Below, one piece after another: positions 7,505 through 14,726 of a stretch of DNA of 47,221 nucleotides. The translations under genes were made by a program, and so were the position numbers. The DNA lies in assembly GCA_028287505.1 (NCBI GenBank), contig JAQBPN010000049.1, positions 1 to 47,221 on the forward strand, read 5' to 3'. Within the stretch, counting starts at the first letter, position 1. Every line of letters begins with the position of its first letter. Below the pieces are notes generated by a model. That model did not search any database, was not told the origin of the DNA, and saw nothing but the letters and a program-made list of their open reading frames with translations. This DNA is from Fibrobacterota bacterium (GTDB taxonomy: Bacteria; Fibrobacterota; Fibrobacteria; UBA11236).

Positions 7505-8536
7505 TCAAAGGGTGAACCGGAAGCCCACGGCGAAGGGATTGATGGTCAACAGCCCCCGTTCGGCCACAATCGCGTAGTCGAAGAGGAGTTTGTGGGCGCC
7601 CCAAGGGAGGCTATAGCCCAGTCCGGCGCTGATGTTCCCCTGGTCCACGCCGGCCCGCACGTTCATCTGGTCGTTCAGGTGCCAATCCGCTCCCAAGCGG
7701 ACTGCCTGGGCATGGAAATTGGCGTCCGTGACGAACAAATCCCTTTTCAACTGGTAGTCGATGCCCTCCGCGGACAGATCGAAGGTCTTGTTCCAGGCCT
7801 TCACGGTGTAGAAGACCGCCGCCACCAGGGTCTTGGGCATGAAGTCCGAGGCGGTGCGCTCGAACCCTTGCGCGTCCTCGCTGGAGAGGGTGGTCTGATC
7901 GAAATCCGCGGAAAGATCCTTGTTGATGCCCAGATTGCGGACCACGACGCCGGTCTTCAGCGAATTGCTCCAGCGCTTGTACCAACCCAGGTTGAAGACC
8001 CCGATCACGTTGACGTTGCCGGTGCCGCCCCCCAGATCCAGATTGTACGAGTACCATTGCACGGCCGCGCCGAAGCTATTGCTGCGGGAGATCTTGACGC
8101 CCATGCCCAGATAGCTGCCGATGGCCTGGGGTTGCGCCGTGCCCAGGGATTTCTCATCGGCGTCATAAGCGGGCACGTTGAAATCGCCCCGGTTGAGGAT
8201 GCCGACGCCCAGCCCCATGTTCGCAGCCACGCGGCCCTGGACTCCGGCAAACCCGCCGTTGCGGGACAGGGTGCGGATATCGGCGCCCACGCCCACCGTG
8301 ACTTGGCGGTTGAAAGGCAGGATGGCGGGATTCCAGAAGGCCGCCGGCATGGCTTCCTCGGACGCCGTGCCGGTATTGCCCATCCCCAGTTCGCGGATGC
8401 CCCCGCCCATGCGATCGAGCCAGCCCTCATGGCCGCCCAGAACCTCCGGAGCGGTGCCGGCGGCATGCGCGGCCGCGATCCCGCCGCAGAGCAATCCGCC
8501 CAACGCCAGGCCACGTATCGATGGCAAGCGGCGCAT
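7505..8536 (-). CDS. Second PorV/UPF0164-like outer-membrane barrel protein
   Basis: 343 aa from ATG 8536, which overlaps the preceding TGA by one base (TGATG); a GTG at 8539 is an alternative. A signal peptide covers about the first 25 residues (LALGGLLCGGIAAAHA). Then comes the family pattern IRELGMGNTGTASEEAMPAAFWNPA, equivalent to the GxGgagtA...NPA motif. Beta-strand alternation continues to a terminal GFRFTL, with Phe two residues before the end. It is distinct in sequence from the neighbouring barrel, so the pair are paralogues rather than a recent duplication. Tight coupling to the FlgD-tailed secreted protein upstream suggests a secretion or surface-display module. Confidence 0.8.
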   Translation of the reverse strand: MRRLPSIRGLALGGLLCGGIAAAHAAGTAPEVLGGHEGWLDRMGGGIRELGMGNTGTASEEAMPAAFWNPAILPFNRQVTVGVGADIRTLSRNGGFAGVQGRVAANMGLGVGILNRGDFNVPAYDADEKSLGTAQPQAIGSYLGMGVKISRSNSFGAAVQWYSYNLDLGGGTGNVNVIGVFNLGWYKRWSNSLKTGVVVRNLGINKDLSADFDQTTLSSEDAQGFERTASDFMPKTLVAAVFYTVKAWNKTFDLSAEGIDYQLKRDLFVTDANFHAQAVRLGADWHLNDQMNVRAGVDQGNISAGLGYSLPWGAHKLLFDYAIVAERGLLTINPFAVGFRFTL

Positions 8537-10128
8537 CACAGGCCCCGCCCGTGCACGGCGATGGCTTTGCCCCAGCCCTTTTCGCCCTGATCGGATTCGA
8601 CCAGGATATAGTAGGTGCCGATGGAAACGTGGCGGCCGCCGGAATCCTTGCCGTCCCAGCGATCCTCCCCGGGATTTTCACTGCGGCCGCCGCCGCCGTT
8701 CCGCTTGGCGCTCTTCACGATGGTGGCCACTTTTTCCATCGCGTAATTGTAAACCGTGATGGTGACGCGGCCGTTTTTCTTGAGGCGATAGCCCAGGTTG
8801 ACGTATTCGGGGCTGCCGTCGCGGGCGGTTCCCGAGAACAAGGTGGGAAAAGTGATGACTTCCTGGAGGCCGCCTTTAAGGCCCTTCAGGCTGTTGACAT
8901 CGGTCCAAAGCCCGGTATTCGATCCGCCGGTCTTGCGCAGCAGAATGCCCCTGGAGGTGGTGCCTGCGGCCAATGCCGTTTGCCCGCCCTGCTTCGCCAC
9001 CGCAAGGGTGGTGAGCCGTCCCTGGCCCTGCTGGATGGGAAGCCCGTCCGCCGCGTCGAAGATGACGTCGGAGAAATTCCCCGCGCCCGAATTGGCGAGG
9101 ATGGTGTCTTTCCGGAAAAGCACCAGGCCCGGATTGTTATCGAGATTGAAGTTCACGAAGGAGGTATCGCCTACGTTCACCGCTTCCGGAGCGGGATTGA
9201 ACCCGGTCAGGGAATCCGGCGCGCTGGCCACGCCCGCGATGCGGGGCGGCTTGTGGAAGGTGGCGCCATGATCGCCGCTGAAGAAATATTCCGATCCGGA
9301 AAAGACCCATAGGATGTTGCGCGCCGCGTCCACGTGGATGCTCTCGATGCGGATGGGACTGGAAGGCTTGATTGCGGGCAGGGAAACCTTGGGAAAGGAA
9401 TTTCCGGAGAGCAGCCCCCGGCGCAGGCCCGTATGGGTGCCGATCAGGAGCCAAACGCTGTCCGCGGAGGAGTCCACGGCCAGGACCGAAACGGAGTCCG
9501 GAGAACCGATCTTCTCGGCGACGGCGGTCAAGGCCGAGACCGGGCACTTGTTCTTGTTGTTCACGGCGCAGCGGATGGCGGCCACGCCGGTGTCCTCCCC
9601 GTCGGGCAAGGCCCGGAAAATCAAGGAGTCTCCGGCCACGGCGCCCTCGCCTTCCGCCTTGGCTCCGGTGACGGCGATGCCGGCGGTCCCGGCCCCCACG
9701 ATGAGCGTATCATGCCAAAGGGCGATGGCGGAGAGCTCGACGCCGACGGTCACCCCCGTGTTTCCCGCGGAGCGGAAGAATGCGACCGTGTCCGTTTTCG
9801 TTTTGCCGGCGCGATCCAGGGAGGCCAATCCCCCCACCGTCACCGTGTCCGCCTGGGGGTAGTTGAAGAAGACCAGCGCGGTGGAAGTCCGTCCCAGGCC
9901 GCCGCGGATGCCAGCCTTGAAGGGCGCGGAACCGTTGCGGATATCCAGGACCGCCGGGAAGGGATCGATGCGGCTGAACTGGAGCCCGTCCGCGGAAAAG
10001 GCCCAGAATCCGGCGTCGTCCGCGATGATGCGGGAAATGGTCTTGGAAACCAGCGGATCGCTCTGGCCCAGGGCCAGACCCGCCGCCAGGCCGATGGCGA
10101 AGGCCGCGCGGCGGATCAAGGAGTGCAT
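8536..10128 (-). CDS. Secreted protein with C-terminal FlgD-like Ig domain
   Basis: 530 aa from ATG 10128 (an in-frame TTG at 10140 is an alternative). It has a signal peptide (IRRAAFAIGLAAGLALG). The body is a low-helix, repeat-poor region rich in beta-type sequence, resembling a propeller-like sensor fold (phrases such as GLQFSRIDPF, GLRRGLLSGN, YFFSGDHGATFHKP recall sortilin/BNR blades). The last 90 residues form a FlgD Ig-like domain: NLGYRLKKNGRVTITVYNYAMEKV, then the W-D-G-K-D motif, then GTYYILVES. Such tails are common on proteins exported by FCB bacteria and can act as secretion or anchoring modules. The exact ligand is unknown. Confidence 0.75.
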   Translation of the reverse strand: MHSLIRRAAFAIGLAAGLALGQSDPLVSKTISRIIADDAGFWAFSADGLQFSRIDPFPAVLDIRNGSAPFKAGIRGGLGRTSTALVFFNYPQADTVTVGGLASLDRAGKTKTDTVAFFRSAGNTGVTVGVELSAIALWHDTLIVGAGTAGIAVTGAKAEGEGAVAGDSLIFRALPDGEDTGVAAIRCAVNNKNKCPVSALTAVAEKIGSPDSVSVLAVDSSADSVWLLIGTHTGLRRGLLSGNSFPKVSLPAIKPSSPIRIESIHVDAARNILWVFSGSEYFFSGDHGATFHKPPRIAGVASAPDSLTGFNPAPEAVNVGDTSFVNFNLDNNPGLVLFRKDTILANSGAGNFSDVIFDAADGLPIQQGQGRLTTLAVAKQGGQTALAAGTTSRGILLRKTGGSNTGLWTDVNSLKGLKGGLQEVITFPTLFSGTARDGSPEYVNLGYRLKKNGRVTITVYNYAMEKVATIVKSAKRNGGGGRSENPGEDRWDGKDSGGRHVSIGTYYILVESDQGEKGWGKAIAVHGRGL

Positions 10129-10144
10129 TCGCGGGCGCAATCGT

Positions 10145-10642
10145 TTACCGGTAATTGACGAATTGGCATTCGAAATCCAGGTTGGCGCCCCGTACGGCCG
10201 CCATGGCGTCCTGCAAATCGTCCTTGCTTTTGCCGGTCACGCGCAATTGCTCGCCCTGGATGGCGACCTGGACCTTCAGCTTCTGCTCCTTGATCAGTTT
10301 CACGATTTTCTTCGCGTCTTCCTGCTCGATGCCGGACTGGAACTTGGCCGTCTGGCTCACGGTCATCTTGCCGCCAGGCTGGGGCGTGGAATACTTGACG
10401 GTCTTGGGGCCCAAGCCGCGCTTGACCAGCCGGCCTTCGAACATGTCCCGCAACTGTCCCAATTTGAACTCGTCATCGGCCACCAGCGTCACCACGCTGG
10501 TCTTGGAATCCAATTCCAGCGAGGCCTTGCTGCCTTTGAAATCGAAACGGATCCCCAACTCCTTCTGGGTGGCTTGCACCGCGTTGCGGAGCTCTTCCGG
10601 GTCGGTTTTGCAGACGATGTCGAAGGAACTGTCTTGGGCCAC
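10145..10642 (-). CDS. YajQ-family nucleotide-binding protein
   Basis: 165 aa, the normal length of the YajQ/UPF0234 family. The start MAQDSSFDIVCKTDPEELRNAVQ and the internal motif RFDFKGSKASLEL are characteristic. The protein has two ferredoxin-like halves, with a C-terminal LRVTGKSKDDLQDAM motif. Members bind cyclic di-GMP in Xanthomonas and have been linked to tRNA/rRNA binding; which applies here is not shown by sequence. The start is GTG at 10642, supported by GAGGTAAG seven bases upstream. It is followed by the secreted-protein gene after 16 bp. Confidence 0.92.
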   Translation of the reverse strand: MAQDSSFDIVCKTDPEELRNAVQATQKELGIRFDFKGSKASLELDSKTSVVTLVADDEFKLGQLRDMFEGRLVKRGLGPKTVKYSTPQPGGKMTVSQTAKFQSGIEQEDAKKIVKLIKEQKLKVQVAIQGEQLRVTGKSKDDLQDAMAAVRGANLDFECQFVNYR

Positions 10643-10725
10643 GGCTTACCTCGGGCTATCGGTTTAAAAGGGAAATACGCACGGGAAAAATGCAAAATGC
10701 GAAGGCGAAATCCCATGCCGCCGTT

Positions 10726-11466
10726 TCATTGTCCACGCATATCCACCACTTCCGCGCCCTTTGGGACCGCGAACCGGAACTCCTTGTCCTTGATGCCGGC
10801 GTTGCGCTTGACCGTCGTGACCGTGTATTCCGCGTCGTTCCCGGAAACGTCCCGGCTGGAGATGCGGTGCACGGAATAATCGTTCCTGTTCAGCAGCACG
10901 GCCAGACTGTCCAGGTTTTTCATGGCGCGGGAAGGATCCAGGCGCATTTCCAGGAACTCCTTTCCCCCATCCACGGCCTTGCCCAGGGAGAGCGGATCGG
11001 AATCGAGGAACCGCAACAACACTTCCCCGGGGAGCGGTTTATCCTGCATATCCTTCGCGCTCTTCAGCACCACCTGGTGCGTCTGCGCGTGATATTCCCA
11101 ATAGGACTCGCCGTCGGAAACATAGGTGCCCCCCGGAATCTCCAGGCGGAATTTGGACGCGCCTTTGAGCAGGAGCCTGCCCTGGTATTGATCCTGCTTG
11201 TCGAGGGAGGCGTTGTAGACGGAGGCCTTGAATTTGAGCGTGAGATCCTTGGCTTCGCGATGGAACCGGATCGCCTTGCGCAAGGCTTCCCGGGCCTCGC
11301 CCGCCTCCGGTGCCGCGGTCCGCGGGGCTTCCGCGGGAACCTCGGCTGCAACCGGATGCACCGCTTCGCCGGCGCGGATGCATCGCGGCAAGGCGATAAC
11401 CAGAATGAAAGCGGCAACCAACCCGAGCGGCGTGAAGCGGAGAAGGGAAACTGGGGAATCCGACAT
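10726..11466 (-). CDS. LolA-like outer-membrane lipoprotein carrier
   Basis: 246 aa from ATG 11466 (GGAGTGG upstream); the open frame reaches 11526 but that extension lacks a ribosome site. An N-terminal hydrophobic segment (LGLVAAFILVIALPRC) acts as signal or anchor. An Ala/Pro/Glu-rich spacer follows (residues 35-60), then the LolA fold core: LTLKFKASVYNASLDKQDQYQG, LLLKGASKFRLEI, YVSDGESYWEYHAQTHQVVLKS. LolA proteins carry lipoproteins through the periplasm; divergent members are common in FCB genomes and their cargo is often unknown. It lies 83 bp upstream of the YajQ-like gene on the same strand. Confidence 0.75.
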   Translation of the reverse strand: MSDSPVSLLRFTPLGLVAAFILVIALPRCIRAGEAVHPVAAEVPAEAPRTAAPEAGEAREALRKAIRFHREAKDLTLKFKASVYNASLDKQDQYQGRLLLKGASKFRLEIPGGTYVSDGESYWEYHAQTHQVVLKSAKDMQDKPLPGEVLLRFLDSDPLSLGKAVDGGKEFLEMRLDPSRAMKNLDSLAVLLNRNDYSVHRISSRDVSGNDAEYTVTTVKRNAGIKDKEFRFAVPKGAEVVDMRGQ

Positions 11467-11649
11467 CAATCCACTCCAAATGAAAGGGAACGAGAGGTAA
11501 TAAACAAATTTGGCGTAAAAAGCCAATGCGAAGCGGAACTATCCGCTTTCATCCTCATAAAACCCCCGCGAAGCCTTTTTCCGGCGGGAATGGAGGACAG
11601 AGGGGGAAAGGGAATAAAGTTTATCCCCCGGGGAAATTTTCTTAAATTT

Positions 11650-12612
11650 ATGCCTATGGAAAACGCCTCCCCCCTGGACGAAAAGCTCCAAATCCTTAAA
11701 CGCATTGAGGATATCGGAAATCGCGACTTCGACGGTGTGGATGTCACAAAGCTCCTCAAGGGCTATCTGCACTCCTCGGATCCGGAAATCATGCTCTCGG
11801 CCTTGCAGGCCGCCAGCAACTACGTGTCCGATGAAAGCCTCTTCCAGGAGATTTTCAAAATGGCCCATGATTATCCCGAAGAGGAAATCCGGGCCATGGC
11901 CAACAGCTGCCTGGGCGCAGTCATCCAGGACGGGCTTGAGTTCGAAGACCAACTGCCCCCGGGATTCCCGTCCGGCTATGCTTCCGTCACCCGGGAGTTC
12001 TATCAGACCGTCCGGGACTTCCTGCTGGCCAAGGTCGACGCGCTCATGGAAAGCATGGAAGTGCGCCGCCGCGCCCTGGAGGCCCTTGGATATCTGGGCT
12101 TCCAACCTGAAGTCCGCCAGATCGTGATGCGCTTCTACCATCAGGCTCCCAATCCCTACGTCAAGGTCAGCGCGCTCTATGCCATGGGTTTGATCAAGGA
12201 CGCCGTCTTCGAAAGACTGATCCTGGAGGAACTCTATTCCGCCAGCGAGCCCGTGCTTCTGGAGGCCGTGCATTCCGCGGCCGGCCTGGAACTCCATGCC
12301 GCCGAAGAGCGCCTGATGCAGTTGTCCAAATCCCCGAGCACGGATATCCGCTACGAGTCCGTGGTGGCCCTGGGCGCCGTGGCCCCGATCTCGCGCCTTC
12401 CGGAGATCATCAAGAATCTGGAAGCCAACGAACTGAGCGAAGAAGTCCGCGAAGCCATCCTGGTTGCCAAGAGCTGCCTCAAGCAGCGCTCCGCCCTCAA
12501 TAAAGGCGAATCCATCTGGGACGACAATTTGATCCTCAGCGAGATTGAGGACATTTTGGACAACCCTGAGTCGGAAGACGAGGGGAACTCTTCGAACAAC
12601 GACGGAGTTTAA
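11650..12612 (+). CDS. HEAT-repeat protein
   Basis: 320 aa from ATG 11650 (a second ATG at 11656). The open frame extends far upstream to 10690 but that part is antisense to the LolA-like gene and is not used. The protein is almost entirely helical with repeated HEAT-type pairs, for example DPEIMLSALQAASNYVSD, VRRRALEALGYLGF, PYVKVSALYAMGLIKD and DIRYESVVALGAVAPIS. It has no signal peptide. HEAT proteins are scaffolds; nothing shows its partner. The C-terminus is an acidic tail (LDNPESEDEGNSSNND). It has its own ribosome site and stands divergent from the LolA-like gene, with element B 24 bp after the stop. Confidence 0.85.
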   Translation: MPMENASPLDEKLQILKRIEDIGNRDFDGVDVTKLLKGYLHSSDPEIMLSALQAASNYVSDESLFQEIFKMAHDYPEEEIRAMANSCLGAVIQDGLEFEDQLPPGFPSGYASVTREFYQTVRDFLLAKVDALMESMEVRRRALEALGYLGFQPEVRQIVMRFYHQAPNPYVKVSALYAMGLIKDAVFERLILEELYSASEPVLLEAVHSAAGLELHAAEERLMQLSKSPSTDIRYESVVALGAVAPISRLPEIIKNLEANELSEEVREAILVAKSCLKQRSALNKGESIWDDNLILSEIEDILDNPESEDEGNSSNNDGV

Positions 12613-12636
12613 AGACCCCTTTGCGCCTGATTGAGA

Positions 12637-12823
12637 TTTCGTCGGGCGTCGGGCGTCGGGCGTCGGGCGTAAAAGCCGAAGACCAACACCTGGTCTTGAA
12701 CGACATCTCGGCTTTTTCGCCCTCCTGCAACTTCCAGAATTTTTTGATCCACGGCAGTTCCAACCTTTCCCAACCCGACTCCCCCTTCTCTTCGCGCCCG
12801 ACGCCCGACGCCCGACGCCCGAC
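12637..12823. repeat. Heptamer inverted-repeat element B
   Basis: This is the most regular copy. The left arm 12637-12674 is TTTC, four exact GTCGGGC units (12641-12668) and GTAAAA. The right arm 12796-12823 is four exact GCCCGAC units. Just inside the left arm AAAAGCCGA pairs with TCGGCTTTT (ending near 12716), with an inner AAGACCA/TGGTCTT hairpin, which is terminator-like on both strands. The element starts 24 bp after the HEAT gene stop. Beyond the right arm is a CGGGAT-GCG-ATCCCG palindrome (12823-12837). The left arm has four GGG tracts spaced by four bases, a G-quadruplex pattern. Confidence 0.9.
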
Positions 12824-12898
12824 GGGATGCGATCCCGAGGGCTGCGGCGTCTCAATCCACGCTCTTTCCCGATCCACCTCTTCCTCCCGGAAGCCCAC

Positions 12899-14314
12899 TT
12901 GGATTTGACTCACCCCTTCTTCTCCGGCATCGCCGGCACCGGTATGAGCGCTCTGGCGCAGTACCTGGCGTTCCAGGGCACTCCGGTATCCGGTTCGGAC
13001 CGCAGCCTGGACCGCGGCGCGGAAGCGGACAAACGCGCCTATTTCGAACGCATCGGGATTACTCTCGCGCCCCAGGACGGCAGCGGCCTGGACGGGTGTT
13101 CCTGCCTGGTGATCTCCACCGCCATCGAAGCCCAGAACCCGGAAGTCCGCCGGGCCGGGACCTTGAATCTTCCCATCATCCACCGCTCCGATCTCCTGGC
13201 GGAATTGGCGCGCCGCCGCAAGACCATCGCCATCTCCGGCACCTCCGGCAAGTCCACGGTCACGGGCATGGCCTACCACGTGCTGGAAGCGGGCGGTCTG
13301 CAACCCTCCCTGATCACGGGAGCGAACCTGGGAACGCTCGTGAGCGAGGGCTTGTTGGGGAATGCCAAGGCGGGCGCGGGCGAATGGCTCCTCATCGAAG
13401 CGGATGAATCCGACGGCAGCTTGATCAAATACTCTCCCGAACTGGGCGTCATCCTCAACGTGGAAAAGGATCATAAGGAAGTGGAGGAGTTGATTCCCCT
13501 CTTCGAACGCTTCCGCGATCAGACTGCGCGCCGCGTGATCCTGAACGGGGACGACGCGCATTGCGCCGCCCTGGCCCGTCCCGGCGATCTGCTGTTCCAT
13601 CCCGCCTCCGTGGCCGACGGCGCCGCGCGGGATATCCGCCTGGGGGATTGGGACACGCGTTTCACCATGGCGGGAACGGCCTTCCGTATCCGCGTGCCCG
13701 GCCGGCACAACCTGGCCAATGCCATGGCCGCCCTGGCCATCGGTCGCGAACTGGGGATCTCATTGGCCGATTGCGCCCGGGGCCTGGAGAATTACCGGGG
13801 CGTGGAACGGCGCCATGTCCACGTCGGCGACACGGGCGGCGTCACCGTGGTCGACGATTTCGCGCACAACCCCGCCAAGGTGAAAGCCTGCCTGGAAACC
13901 GTGAAAGCCGCCGCCGACGGATCCAAACGCAGGGTGCTGGCCATCTTCCATCCGCACGGCTTTGCGCCCATGAAACTGATGGGACGGGAGCTGGTGGAAG
14001 GCATCGTCTCGGCCCTGGACGCGTCCGACGTGATCTTCATGCCGGAGATCTATTACGCCGGCGGCACCGCGGACAAAAGCATTTCCTCCGCCGATTTGAT
14101 CCGCGAGGCCAATGCCGCCAAGCCGGTGGCCGATGCTAAGCAGGGCGCCGGGTTCGGCCGCTTCTACTCCACTAAGGACGAGGTCATCGCCGCCGTGGCG
14201 AAAGAGGCGCGCCCGGGGGATTGGATCGTCTCCATGGGGGCCCGGGATCCTTCCTTGGGCGGATTCGCCCAAAAACTCTTCGCGGCCGTGCAGGCCCGTT
14301 TCCCGGCCCGATAG
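12899..14314 (+). CDS. Mur ligase family protein, MurC/Mpl-like
   Basis: ATP-dependent amide ligase of the Mur family, about 471 aa. Start chosen at TTG 12899 because GGAAG lies 5 bp upstream and the conserved N-terminus begins there; ATG 12827 would put 24 residues in the heptamer element and its flank. Domain 1: FSGIAGTGMSALAQYLAFQG and VSGSDRS (UDP-binding). Domain 2: ATP loop ISGTSGKSTVTGM, then EADESDGS. Domain 3: GVERRHVHVGDTGG, VVDDFAHNPAKV. The P-loop reads GTSGKS instead of the GTHGKT usual in MurC and Mpl. It may be a murein-recycling ligase (Mpl) or a divergent MurC; substrate specificity cannot be settled by eye. Confidence 0.8.
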   Translation: MDLTHPFFSGIAGTGMSALAQYLAFQGTPVSGSDRSLDRGAEADKRAYFERIGITLAPQDGSGLDGCSCLVISTAIEAQNPEVRRAGTLNLPIIHRSDLLAELARRRKTIAISGTSGKSTVTGMAYHVLEAGGLQPSLITGANLGTLVSEGLLGNAKAGAGEWLLIEADESDGSLIKYSPELGVILNVEKDHKEVEELIPLFERFRDQTARRVILNGDDAHCAALARPGDLLFHPASVADGAARDIRLGDWDTRFTMAGTAFRIRVPGRHNLANAMAALAIGRELGISLADCARGLENYRGVERRHVHVGDTGGVTVVDDFAHNPAKVKACLETVKAAADGSKRRVLAIFHPHGFAPMKLMGRELVEGIVSALDASDVIFMPEIYYAGGTADKSISSADLIREANAAKPVADAKQGAGFGRFYSTKDEVIAAVAKEARPGDWIVSMGARDPSLGGFAQKLFAAVQARFPAR

Positions 14315-14362
14315 GAGGATGCGCCATGGCCTGGATGCGATTTTAGGCCATCCGGTGCGGCG

Positions 14363-14385
14363 GCGGATCCCAAGAATCCGCTTTT
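14363..14385 (+). terminator. Possible intrinsic terminator after the Mur ligase gene
   Basis: A 6-bp stem GCGGAT (14363-14368) / ATCCGC (14376-14381) with a 7-base loop is followed directly by TTTT. It lies 49 bp after the stop codon. The stem is short, so the call is weak. Confidence 0.4.
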
Positions 14386-14398
14386 AGCCTCTCCGGCA

Positions 14399-14424
14399 TT
14401 GACAGAATCCCATTTTTTTATAAA
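14399..14424 (+). promoter_or_regulatory. Possible promoter of the COX24-like mini-gene
   Basis: TTGACA at 14399-14404 is a perfect -35 hexamer. TATAAA at 14419-14424 follows after only 14 bp, shorter than the optimum, within an A/T-rich run (seven T) in an otherwise GC-rich window. It lies about 90 bp upstream of the mini-gene start. Confidence 0.4.
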
Positions 14425-14515
14425 GTTTTAGGCCCAGTTTTATTTGGCCCGGAAACGGCTAACCCATTGGAAAATCATCCATTGCGGCAGGCCCAAAACC
14501 CGGAGAAGGAAGCAG

Positions 14516-14611
14516 ATGCCTTGCGGTAAAAAGCGTAAGCGGAAGAAGATGGCGACCCATAAGCGCAAGAAGCGCCGCCGTCTGAACCGTCACAAGAAGA
14601 AGCTGGTCTAA
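14516..14611 (+). CDS. AURKAIP1/COX24-type ribosomal mini-protein (bS22/mS38-like)
   Basis: A 31-residue, extremely basic protein: MPCGKKRKRKKMATHKRKKR, then RRLNRHKKKLV. This is the AURKAIP1/COX24 domain found as a stand-alone small protein in FCB bacteria and related to mitochondrial mS38 and mycobacterial bS22, near the decoding region of the small subunit. The start is strongly supported by GGAGAAGGA six bases before ATG 14516. It has its own promoter-like sequence upstream and hairpins downstream, so it is probably monocistronic. The Lys/Arg/His content (20 of 31) fits a ribosomal extension peptide. It is easily missed by gene callers because of its size. Confidence 0.88.
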   Translation: MPCGKKRKRKKMATHKRKKRRRLNRHKKKLV

Positions 14612-14616
14612 TCGCA

Positions 14617-14633
14617 GCGGGCGTGAGGCCCGC
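14617..14633 (+). terminator. Small hairpin after the COX24-like gene
   Basis: GCGGGC (14617-14622), loop GTGAG and GCCCGC (14628-14633) begin 5 bp after the stop codon. No T-tract follows directly (next bases GCGGGCGTCATTTT), so it may only stabilise the transcript end. Confidence 0.4.
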
Positions 14634-14680
14634 GCGGGCGTCATTTTAAGACCCGACGGTTTCTAGATTACAGGATGTAG

Positions 14681-14704
14681 GAAAAGGGCTTCCAAGCCCT
14701 TTTC
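14681..14704 (+). terminator. Intrinsic terminator between COX24-like gene and recD2
   Basis: The stem GAAAAGGGCTT (14681-14691) pairs with AAGCCCTTTTC (14694-14704), perfect over 11 bp, and is followed by TCGTTTTG. The A/T-rich outer part supplies the U-tract in either direction. It separates the mini-gene from the helicase gene. Confidence 0.65.
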
Positions 14705-14726
14705 TCGTTTTGTGCCCTCCGGGGAT

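Noticed and set aside
10690-11649. Long N-terminal extension of the HEAT-repeat protein
   Set aside because: It is antisense to the LolA-like gene; the HEAT part begins at 11650 near a purine-rich site, and the extension has no repeat structure.
12637-12823. CRISPR-like repeat array in the heptamer elements
   Set aside because: The unit is 7 bp without spacers and the arms are inverted; CRISPR repeats are 24-40 bp with unique spacers. No cas gene is present.
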